DNA of 22,467 bases, taken from the NCBI GenBank assembly GCA_026393955.1, contig JAPKZE010000291.1, positions 1 through 22,467 of the forward strand, written 5' to 3'. Positions 1-6,402 of this stretch are shown piece after piece (position 1 is the first letter of the stretch; each line of letters begins with the position of its first letter). The DNA is from Candidatus Aminicenantota bacterium (GTDB lineage Bacteria > Acidobacteriota > Aminicenantia > Aminicenantales > Saccharicenantaceae). The position numbers and the translations under genes were made by a program. Below the pieces are notes generated by a model. It did no database searches, had not been told where the DNA came from, and was given only the letters and a program-made list of their open reading frames with translations.

Positions 1-20
1 CGAGCATCAGAGGTGATTTA

Positions 21-136
21 GCTGATCCGGAGACTGATGAGGGCAGTTTCCCTGGAAACCGCCAAAACGTGTTTGAGCGAGGCTTAGCGCAAGCCGAGCG
101 AGTTGTTTTGGCGCCGAGTCAGACGAACGGATCGGC
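21..136 (+). ncRNA. Candidate structured non-coding element (nested inverted repeats)
   Basis: This stretch has no convincing coding frame but several nested helices can be read directly. Positions 21-29 pair with 128-136 (9 pairs, one G-U on the plus strand, which would be A-C on the minus strand). Positions 42-50 pair with 55-63 around a 4-nt loop, with one mismatch. Positions 60-68 pair perfectly with 105-113. Positions 81-85 pair with 91-95, flanked by two direct copies of GAGCGA. The second and third helices compete for 60-63, so they cannot both form fully. It lies beyond the 3' end of ridA. It could be a small RNA, a REP-like palindromic repeat, or a regulatory element of a gene to the left of the window. 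Strand and function are inferred. Confidence 0.3.
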
Positions 137-139
137 GTT

Positions 140-166
140 AAAAATCACCGCAGCGAACGGAAATGA
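140..166 (-). terminator. Weak possible terminator after ridA
   Basis: Read on the minus strand, a bulged 6-bp hairpin (pairs 164-166/145-147 and 158-160/148-150) is followed by five T residues at 144-140. It lies 33 bases past the ridA stop. The stem is short and bulged, so this is only a candidate for ending the pepD-ridA transcript. Confidence 0.25.
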
Positions 167-198
167 CCCCCGAGGATCCCAAGCGGCCCACCGCGCGA

Positions 199-666
199 TT
201 ACTTGACCAGGGCGATAGCCTCGATCTCCACCTTGACATCGCGCGGCAGGCGGGCCGCCTGCACGGCCGCCCGGGCCGGGTTGGGCGCCTTGAAGAACTC
301 GGCGTAGACCGCGTTCATCTTGGCGAAGTCGTTCATGTCCTGGAGGAAGACCGTGCACTTGACGGCCTCGTCGAGGGACGATCCGGCCGCCTCGAGGACG
401 GCCGAAACGTTCTTGAGGACCTGGCGGGTCTGGTCCTCGATCGAGCCCGTGTTGAGCTCACCGGTGGCCGGGTCGATGGGGATCTGGCCCGAGCAGAAGA
501 CGAATCCGTTGGCGATGATACCCTGGGAATAAGGGCCGATGGCCTTGGGGGCCTTGTCGGTCACGACCTGCTTTTTCATGATCTTGCTCCCTCCGAGGCC
601 GGCGAAGGCCCGCGATGCGACCGCGCCCACGACACCGACGACAGCCAGGAATCCTCTTCTCTTCAT
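199..666 (-). CDS. ridA: RidA family enamine/imine deaminase with a Tat-like N-terminal leader
   Basis: RidA (YjgF/YER057c/UK114) proteins hydrolyse reactive enamines such as 2-aminoacrylate released by PLP enzymes. The core of 126 residues begins at an internal Met (codon 577-579) and shows the family motifs GPYSQ, FCSGQIP and PARAAVQAARLP, with the carboxylate-binding Arg at core residue 103 and a C-terminal EIEAIALVK. That core matches the normal family length of about 125-130. The frame is open for 29 more residues up to an ATG at 664-666. Those residues read as a signal peptide: Arg3-Arg4, a hydrophobic stretch, then AFA before Gly23. The long start lies 4 bases after the pepD stop but has no clear ribosome binding site. 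The internal Met has GGAGGGAG at 587-594. Either start, or both, may be used; an exported RidA would be unusual. Confidence 0.9.
   Translation of the reverse strand: MKRRGFLAVVGVVGAVASRAFAGLGGSKIMKKQVVTDKAPKAIGPYSQGIIANGFVFCSGQIPIDPATGELNTGSIEDQTRQVLKNVSAVLEAAGSSLDEAVKCTVFLQDMNDFAKMNAVYAEFFKAPNPARAAVQAARLPRDVKVEIEAIALVK
577..594 (-). promoter_or_regulatory. Strong ribosome binding site before the internal ridA start
   Basis: On the minus strand GGAGGGAG (594-587) lies 7 bases before the ATG at 579-577. This start gives the textbook 126-residue cytoplasmic RidA. The upstream ATG at 666 lacks a comparable site. Confidence 0.6.
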
Positions 667-670
667 TTCT

Positions 671-2125
671 TCAGGACGACAGGCCGTCGAGGGCCGTCGT
701 CAGGAACTTCCAGAACTTCTCGACCGAGCCGATGTGGACATGCTCTTCCGGCGAGTGCGGGTTCCGCATGGTCGGTCCGAACGAGATCATCTCCATGCCC
801 GGGAACTTCTCCCCGATGATGCCGCACTCGAGACCGGCGTGGACGGCCACGATCTCGGCCTCCTTGGCGAAGGTTTTCGCATAGATCTCCTTCAGCTTCT
901 TGAGCAGGGTGGATCCGAGATCGGGCATCCAGCCGGGATAGCCGTCCTTGAGCTCGGCTCTGGCTCCGGCCAGGGCGCAAACGGACTTGATGATGTCGCG
1001 CGTCGCCTCGAGGGCCGAGGCGACGGAGCTGCGCGAGCTGCAGAGGACCTCGAACGCCGCCTTGCCGGTCTTGACGATGGCCAGGTTGGTCGAGGTCTCG
1101 GTCAGTCCGGCGATCTCGGGGTGCATGGCGATGACCCCGTGCGGAATGGCCAAGAGAAAATCGATGACGGCCCTCTGACACTCCTGCGTCAGGGCGAAGT
1201 CCTTGCCCGCCCCCGCCTCGAGCGCATAGGCCGCGCCGGGCTCGACCGACTTGTACTCGACCTTGATCTTGTCGAAGGCCTTCTTGAGGGCTATGGTCAT
1301 GGTCCGGACTTGGACGGGCGGGCAGGCCAGCATGGCCACGGCTTCCCGGGGAATGGCGTTGTGCTTGCTGCCGCCCTCGATGCTGACGACCTCGAACTTG
1401 GCCACCGCCTGGGCTTGGCCGAGCATACGGGCCAGGAGCTTGATGGCGTTGCCGCGCCCCTGGTTGATGTCGAGCCCGGAATGGCCGCCGCGGAAGCCGT
1501 GGACGTGAAGCTTATAGAGGTTCTTGGAGGCCGTCTTTTTCCGCTCGAGCGGCAGGACCAAGGTCGAATCGGCCCCGCCGGCGCAGCCGATGGTGAAGGT
1601 TCCCTCGTCCTCGCTGTCGAGGTTGAGGAGCATCTTGCCGTTGAGGAAGCCCTTCTGGATCTTGTTGGCCCCGTCGAGGCCGGTCTCCTCTTCGACCGTG
1701 AAGAGAAACTCGAGCGGCCCGTGGATGAGCGTCTTGTCCTCCATGACGGCCAGGCAAGCGGCCAAGCCGATGCCGTTGTCGGCCCCAAGGGTCGTGCCCT
1801 GGGCGTAGACCCACTCGCCCTTGATCTCCGCCTGGATCGGGTCCTTGCAGAAGTCGTGGACCTTGTCGGAGTTCTTTTCGCACACCATGTCGAGATGCCC
1901 CTGGAGGATGGCGCCCACGGCGCCCTCGCGGCCGGAGGTCGCGGGCTTGCCGACCAGGACGTTCCCGACCCGGTCGCGCTTGGCCGGGAGGCCGACCGAA
2001 GCGGCCACCGAAAGGACGTAGTCCCCGAGGGCCTTTTCGCTGCCCGAACAGTGGGGAATGGTCAGGATCTTGGCGAAATGCTTCCAGAGAAGCTTGGGAT
2101 TGAGATCGGTGAGAGGCGAAGCCAT
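671..2125 (-). CDS. pepD: Aminoacyl-histidine dipeptidase PepD (peptidase M20C)
   Basis: This is a cytosolic zinc dipeptidase (carnosinase-like, broad Xaa-His specificity) of family M20C. The ATG at 2125 has AAGGAG six bases upstream (2132-2137) and gives 484 residues, essentially the length of E. coli PepD (485). A start 15 codons further upstream (2170) is open but adds no recognised sequence. The zinc and catalytic residues are visible: GHLDM with His77 and Asp79, the bridging Asp116 in LGADNGIG, TVEEETG with the Glu pair near 146-147, NLDSEDEG, and a C-terminal EEHVHIG with the last zinc His. The lid/dimerisation region lies between the two halves. ridA follows after 4 bases, so the two are probably co-transcribed. 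The gene diverges from znuA. Confidence 0.95.
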   Translation of the reverse strand: MASPLTDLNPKLLWKHFAKILTIPHCSGSEKALGDYVLSVAASVGLPAKRDRVGNVLVGKPATSGREGAVGAILQGHLDMVCEKNSDKVHDFCKDPIQAEIKGEWVYAQGTTLGADNGIGLAACLAVMEDKTLIHGPLEFLFTVEEETGLDGANKIQKGFLNGKMLLNLDSEDEGTFTIGCAGGADSTLVLPLERKKTASKNLYKLHVHGFRGGHSGLDINQGRGNAIKLLARMLGQAQAVAKFEVVSIEGGSKHNAIPREAVAMLACPPVQVRTMTIALKKAFDKIKVEYKSVEPGAAYALEAGAGKDFALTQECQRAVIDFLLAIPHGVIAMHPEIAGLTETSTNLAIVKTGKAAFEVLCSSRSSVASALEATRDIIKSVCALAGARAELKDGYPGWMPDLGSTLLKKLKEIYAKTFAKEAEIVAVHAGLECGIIGEKFPGMEMISFGPTMRNPHSPEEHVHIGSVEKFWKFLTTALDGLSS

Positions 2126-2160
2126 GGGATTCTCCTTTTGAATTCGTTGAAGAGACCCGC

Positions 2161-2189
2161 ATGATGACATAAATAACCTTTGGATTCAA
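2161..2189 (-). promoter_or_regulatory. Possible pepD promoter
   Basis: On the minus strand, TTGAAT (2189-2184) is followed after 17 bases by CATCAT (2166-2161), giving a 5' leader of roughly 30 bases before the pepD ribosome binding site and start. The -10 box is only 4 of 6 to consensus. Its -35 box overlaps the likely -35 region of the divergent znuA promoter. Confidence 0.3.
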
Positions 2190-2216
2190 GCCGGTCCGGC
2201 GGGTATAATCGGGGCC
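2180..2216 (+). promoter_or_regulatory. znuA promoter with consensus -10 next to the start codon; internal dyad
   Basis: A perfect TATAAT lies at 2204-2209, with a moderate -35 (TTGGAT, 2180-2185, 18-base spacer). Transcription would begin about 7 bases after the -10, that is at or just before the znuA ATG at 2217. No Shine-Dalgarno sequence precedes the ATG, so a leaderless mRNA is predicted. The spacer contains a perfect dyad, GCCGG-T-CCGGC (2190-2200), well placed for a repressor or a MerR-like regulator. A zinc-responsive regulator is a guess from the gene it controls. Confidence 0.55.
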
Positions 2217-3143
2217 ATGAAAGCCTTCGGCCGCATCCTCCTGACCTTTCTCCTGGCCGGCACCGTCGCCGCAGCCGCGCCTGGGCCCGGCCGTCCGTTC
2301 AAGATCCTGGCCACGGTCTTCCCCCTGCGGGAATTCGCGGCGGCTGTGGCCGGGGACAGGGGAGAGGCCGGCCTTCTGCTGCCGCCCGGAGCGGGGGTCC
2401 ACACGTGGCAGCCCCGGCCCAGCGACATCACCCGGCTGGCCGAATGCGACCTGCTCCTGTTCATCGGCTCCGGGCTGGAACCATGGCTCCCGGATATGCT
2501 CAAGGCCTTTCCGCCGGGGCGCGTCCGGACCCTCGAGGCCGCCGCCGGCCTGGCCGTGGCCGCCCCCCCCGAGAGTGAGGCCGACGAACACGGCGATGAG
2601 CACGCCCACGGCGCCCTCGACCCCCACGTCTGGCTCGACTTCGAGCTCGACGTCGAGATCGTCGGCCGGATCGCCGAGGAGCTGGCGCGGCTCGATCCCG
2701 ACAGCCGTCCGATCTTCGCCGCCAACGCCGAGGCGCTGGCCGGCCGGCTGAGGAAGCTCGACGCCGCCTTCCGCGACGGCCTGGCCGGCTGCCGCGGCCG
2801 GGATCTCGTCCTGGCCGGCCACGGGGCCTTCGGCTATCTGGCCCGCCGCTACGGCCTGGTCCAGACGGCCCTCTACGGCCTCAGCCCGGACGCTCAGCCG
2901 AAGCCGAAGGACCTGATGATGGCCGTCGACTTCTGCCGCGCCAAAGGCGTCAAAACCGTCTTCTTCGAGAATTCCGTTCCGCCGGACCTCTCGAAGGCGC
3001 TGGCCCGGGAGATCGGCGGCCGCGTCCTGGTGCTGCATGCCGGGCACAACTTGACCCGCGAGCAGCAGGAGAAGGGCGTCGGCTTCTTCGAGCTCATGGA
3101 GGAGGACCTGGCCCATCTCCGGGATGGCCTGGGCTGCCGGTGA
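2217..3143 (+). CDS. znuA: Zinc/manganese ABC transporter substrate-binding protein (ZnuA-like)
   Basis: This cluster A-1 metal-binding lipoprotein/periplasmic protein has 308 residues. An N-terminal signal peptide (about residues 1-21, ending in an Ala run) indicates export. Likely metal ligands are His62 in GVHTWQPRPSD, His137 in DPHVWLD and His202 in GHGAFGYLARRYGL. A His/Asp/Glu-rich loop at about 119-132 (EADEHGDEHAHG) is the charged loop typical of zinc-type rather than manganese-type members. The usual C-terminal Asp-Pro-Leu ligand segment is replaced by a VLHAGHN stretch (His274), also compatible with zinc. znuC starts 4 bases after the stop and znuB follows, giving a complete importer. 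The start is taken at the ATG immediately after a consensus -10 box. Zinc specificity is inferred. Confidence 0.9.
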   Translation: MKAFGRILLTFLLAGTVAAAAPGPGRPFKILATVFPLREFAAAVAGDRGEAGLLLPPGAGVHTWQPRPSDITRLAECDLLLFIGSGLEPWLPDMLKAFPPGRVRTLEAAAGLAVAAPPESEADEHGDEHAHGALDPHVWLDFELDVEIVGRIAEELARLDPDSRPIFAANAEALAGRLRKLDAAFRDGLAGCRGRDLVLAGHGAFGYLARRYGLVQTALYGLSPDAQPKPKDLMMAVDFCRAKGVKTVFFENSVPPDLSKALAREIGGRVLVLHAGHNLTREQQEKGVGFFELMEEDLAHLRDGLGCR

Positions 3144-3147
3144 GACC

Positions 3148-3891
3148 ATGAGCCTCGTCGTCCTCCGCCGCGTCTCCTTCGCCTACGACGGCACCCCCGT
3201 CCTCGTCGATATCGATTTCACCATCGAGGAGGGCGATTTCCTGGCCATCATCGGGCCCAACGGCTCGGGCAAGACGACCCTGGTTAAGCTCGTTCTCGGC
3301 CTGCTTCGCCCCACGTCGGGCCAGGTCGAGATCTTCGGACGCCCGCCCGCCGCCCTCACCGATCGGCGCAAGGTCGGCTACGTGCCCCAGAAAGCGACGC
3401 ACATCGACCCGTTCTTCCCCGCTTCGGTGGAGGAGGTGGTCGGCATGGCCCTCCTGTCCGGGTCCCGGCCGGGCGGCCGCTCGGGCCGGGAAGCCCGGGC
3501 CCGGGTGCACCGCGCTCTCGGCGAGGTCGGGATGGCCGATTTCGCCAAGGGCCCCGTGGGCCGGCTCTCCGGCGGCCAGCAGCAGCGCGTCTTCATCGCC
3601 CGGGCCCTGGTCACATCGCCGCGCATCCTGTTCCTGGACGAGCCGACGACCGGGGTCGACGCCGAAACGCAGGACTCCTTCTACGAGATGCTCCACCGCC
3701 TGAACCGGAGCGAGGGGTTGACCATCGTCCTGGTCACGCACGACATCGGCATCGTCAACAAGCACGTCAACCGGGTCGCCTGCCTGAACCAGCGGCTCGT
3801 GTATCACGGCGATCACGAGGGCTTCTGCCGGTCGGAGGCCTTCCGGGAGATGATCGCCCACGGTAACCATCTCATCGCCCACGAGCACTGA
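3148..3891 (+). CDS. znuC: Zinc/manganese ABC transporter ATP-binding protein (ZnuC-like)
   Basis: This is the cytoplasmic ATPase that powers metal uptake with ZnuB. The 247 residues show all ABC motifs in order: Walker A GPNGSGKTT (36-44), Q-loop Gln81, signature LSGGQQQR (140-147), Walker B ILFLDEP (160-166) and the switch His198 in VTHD. The C-terminus is His-rich (HGNHLIAHEH), as in some zinc-transport ATPases. The ATG at 3148 is preferred because it leaves a 4-base gap to znuA and has a GGTGAG just upstream; an in-frame ATG at 3124 would overlap znuA. Confidence 0.93.
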   Translation: MSLVVLRRVSFAYDGTPVLVDIDFTIEEGDFLAIIGPNGSGKTTLVKLVLGLLRPTSGQVEIFGRPPAALTDRRKVGYVPQKATHIDPFFPASVEEVVGMALLSGSRPGGRSGREARARVHRALGEVGMADFAKGPVGRLSGGQQQRVFIARALVTSPRILFLDEPTTGVDAETQDSFYEMLHRLNRSEGLTIVLVTHDIGIVNKHVNRVACLNQRLVYHGDHEGFCRSEAFREMIAHGNHLIAHEH

Positions 3892-3898
3892 CGCGGCC

Positions 3899-4720
3899 AT
3901 GCAAGCGCTCCTCGCCTACGGCTTTCTCCAGCGGGCCTTCCTGGCCGGGCTGTTCATCGCCGTCGCCTGCGCGGTCCTGGGGGTTTTCCTGGTCCTGCGC
4001 AAGGACGCCATGATCGGACACGGCCTGTCCCATATCGCCTTCGCCGGCGTCGCGCTCGGGCTCTTTCTGAACGTCCTGCCCCTCGCGGCGGCCCTCGTCG
4101 TCGCCGTCGGGGCCGCTCTGGCCGTCGTCAAGCTCAAAGGCCGGGCCGGCCTCCACGGCGATACGGCCATCGGCATCTTCAGCAGCCTGGGCCTGGCCTT
4201 GGGCGTCCTCCTGGCCTCCCTGGCCCGGAGCTTCAACGTCGAGCTGATGTCCTACCTGTTCGGGGACATCCTGGCCATCGAGCCCCTCGAGGTCGCATTG
4301 GCTGTCGGGTTGGCCGCCGCCGTCCTCGTCGCGGTCCGGCTGAACTACGACAAGCTCCTGTTCATGACCTTCGACCGGGAGTCGGCCCGCGCCGCGGGCA
4401 TCAAGGTCGGCCGCCTGGACACCCTGCTGATGGTGTTGACGGCCGTCACGATCGTCCTGGGGATGAAGGTGGTCGGGATCCTGCTCGTGGCCGCGCTGAT
4501 CGTCATCCCCGCAGCGGCCGGGCTGCAGGTCGCTTCGAGCTTCCGCGCGGCCATCGGCGCGTCAGCCGCCGTGGCCGTCACCGCCGTAGCCGGCGGATTG
4601 GGGCTATCGCTCGTCCTCAACATCCCCGCCTCGGCGGCGATCGTCGTCCTCTGCTTCCTGGCCTTCGTCGTCCTCTTCCTGGTGAAGAAGGGCCGGGGCG
4701 TGCCGCCGGCCGCGGCCTAG
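3899..4720 (+). CDS. znuB: Zinc/manganese ABC transporter permease (ZnuB-like, ABC-3 family)
   Basis: This is the inner-membrane permease of the importer. The 273 residues form about eight to nine hydrophobic segments, with the family hallmarks RKDAMIGHGLSHIAFAG near residue 34 and YLFGDIL in the middle. It starts 7 bases after the znuC stop. Its stop TAG is the last three bases of CTAG at 4717-4720, and the same CTAG holds the stop of the convergent ftcD, so there is no intergenic DNA or separate terminator at this junction. Confidence 0.92.
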   Translation: MQALLAYGFLQRAFLAGLFIAVACAVLGVFLVLRKDAMIGHGLSHIAFAGVALGLFLNVLPLAAALVVAVGAALAVVKLKGRAGLHGDTAIGIFSSLGLALGVLLASLARSFNVELMSYLFGDILAIEPLEVALAVGLAAAVLVAVRLNYDKLLFMTFDRESARAAGIKVGRLDTLLMVLTAVTIVLGMKVVGILLVAALIVIPAAAGLQVASSFRAAIGASAAVAVTAVAGGLGLSLVLNIPASAAIVVLCFLAFVVLFLVKKGRGVPPAAA

Positions 4721-6402
4721 CCGGCTTTGGGCCCGGCCAGGGCCTTGGCGACGATCCCGCGGACGGCCCGGCCTTCCTTGTCGAGCGCCTTCTTGAAGCC
4801 GGCCGCCTGGCGCCTCACCCGGTCCGAGAACTTTGCGTCCCTGATCCCTTGGAGGTTGATGAGGACGTTGTCATAGGCCCCTTCGCCGGCCGCCTGGCCC
4901 GCCAGGCCGGCGACGCCGGCGTCGCTGACCGAATTCCTGTTCCCTTTGGCCGCTGCGGTCCTGGCCAGGCGGACGGCTTCGACCGCCATCTCGAGGACGC
5001 CAAGGGGCACGAGGGTCGCTTCCTTGTTCGCCTCCTCGACGGATCGATCCTTCTCGGCGGCCTGTTCCGGGGTCGTCTTGGGCAGACGGAACGCCTCCAT
5101 GACCTTGTTGAAGGCCAGGGTGTCCGTATCGACGGCTTCGAGCAGCCGGTCCTTGAGCGCCTGGGCCCGGACGGCCGCGGCGATCATTTCGTCGTGGACC
5201 GCCTCGTATCCTTTCTTGCCGACGGTCAGGTTGGCCACCATGGCCGCCAAGCCCGCGGACAGGGCTCCGCACAGGGCCGCGACGCTCCCGCCGCCAGGGG
5301 CGGGGGAGTCCATGGACAGCTCGTCGGCGAAACCGCGGAGGGTCATCCCGGCCAGCGCCGGTCCGGGCTCACGGACCTGGTATTCGATGATCTTCCTCTC
5401 CGGCTCGAACGGCACGACGTCGCTGAGGCCGAGGGACCGGACGGCCATCCGGATGAGCTCCCCCTCGGGGACGCCCGGGCTCTTGCCCTGCTTCTCGAGA
5501 TAGTATCGTCCGGTCATGAGCAGGGCTTCCTTGGGAATGAGGCCGACCAGCTCGCTGCCGGTCACCCGCAAGCCGAGCTTCCCGGCCAGACGGACCGCTT
5601 CGTCGAAGACGACATGGATGGGCGTCACCTTGTAGTTGGTGAAGTTGACCGAGATCTGGGCGACGCCGTAGTCCTCGACGTACCAGCCGACCGACTTGAC
5701 CTCCTTGAATTTGCCCGGCACCTTGACCGGGTTGCCCCGGGCGTCCTTGACGATGGCGCCGGCCTTGTCGCGCTTGGCCCGGCCGCTTTCGCACAGGCTC
5801 AGGGCGATCTCGTGGGCCAGCTTGCGGTCGCGCGTGTTGAGATTGAAGTTGTAGGCGATGAGGAACTCCCGGGCGCCGACGATGGTCGCTCCGGACCGGG
5901 GATTGAAGACCGGCTTTCCGAAGTCGGGCGCCCAGCGCGGGTCCTTGAGCTTTTCCGGCAGACCTTCGTACTCGCCGGCCCGGACCGTAGCCAGGTTCCG
6001 GCGCTCGGGCTTGCGGGCGGCGGCCTCATAGAGATAGACGGGGATGCCCAGCTCGTCGGCGACCCTCCGCCCGAGCTCGGCGGCCAGGCGGACGCAGTCC
6101 TCCATGGTCACGCCGGAGACCGGCACGAAAGGGCAGACGTCGGTCGCGCCCATGCGGCTGTGAGCGCCTTTATGGGCGCGCATATCGATGACCTCGGCGG
6201 CTTTGGCGACGGCCCGGAAAGCGGCCTCCTTGACCGTCTCCGGCTCGCCGATGAAGGTCACAACGGTCCGGTTCGTCGAAGCGCCGGGGTCGACGTCGAG
6301 GAGCTTGATGCCGGGCACGGCCTCGATCTCCCGGGTGATGGCCCGGATCTTGTCCTGGTCGCGGCCTTCGCTGAAATTCGGAACGCATTCGACGAGCTTC
6401 AT
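4717..6402 (-). CDS. ftcD: Bifunctional glutamate formimidoyltransferase / formimidoyl-THF cyclodeaminase
   Basis: The enzyme transfers the formimino group from formiminoglutamate (histidine breakdown) to tetrahydrofolate and then releases ammonia to give 5,10-methenyl-THF. The 561 residues match the fused animal-type enzyme. Residues 1 to about 330 are the formimidoyltransferase half (CVPNFSEGRD at 6-15; KGAHSRMGATDVCPF with catalytic His81). After a linker, the cyclodeaminase half carries SPAPGGGSVAA from residue 366. The ATG at 6402 overlaps the stop of the upstream M16 gene in an ATGA, indicating translational coupling. No other histidine-utilisation gene lies in the window. Many bacteria encode the two activities separately. 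Confidence 0.94.
   Translation of the reverse strand: MKLVECVPNFSEGRDQDKIRAITREIEAVPGIKLLDVDPGASTNRTVVTFIGEPETVKEAAFRAVAKAAEVIDMRAHKGAHSRMGATDVCPFVPVSGVTMEDCVRLAAELGRRVADELGIPVYLYEAAARKPERRNLATVRAGEYEGLPEKLKDPRWAPDFGKPVFNPRSGATIVGAREFLIAYNFNLNTRDRKLAHEIALSLCESGRAKRDKAGAIVKDARGNPVKVPGKFKEVKSVGWYVEDYGVAQISVNFTNYKVTPIHVVFDEAVRLAGKLGLRVTGSELVGLIPKEALLMTGRYYLEKQGKSPGVPEGELIRMAVRSLGLSDVVPFEPERKIIEYQVREPGPALAGMTLRGFADELSMDSPAPGGGSVAALCGALSAGLAAMVANLTVGKKGYEAVHDEMIAAAVRAQALKDRLLEAVDTDTLAFNKVMEAFRLPKTTPEQAAEKDRSVEEANKEATLVPLGVLEMAVEAVRLARTAAAKGNRNSVSDAGVAGLAGQAAGEGAYDNVLINLQGIRDAKFSDRVRRQAAGFKKALDKEGRAVRGIVAKALAGPKAG

Noticed and set aside
21..136. Annotating the left-edge element outright as a hammerhead ribozyme
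   Set aside because: Core landmarks are present, but stem II does not close next to GAAA, stem III is bulged and stem I is not contiguous with the core. It is kept only as a finding.
539..2164. Long plus-strand open frame opposite pepD
   Set aside because: It is antisense to a well-conserved dipeptidase, and its translation is low-complexity (Asp/Gly/Arg/Leu-rich), as expected for the opposite strand of GC-rich genes.
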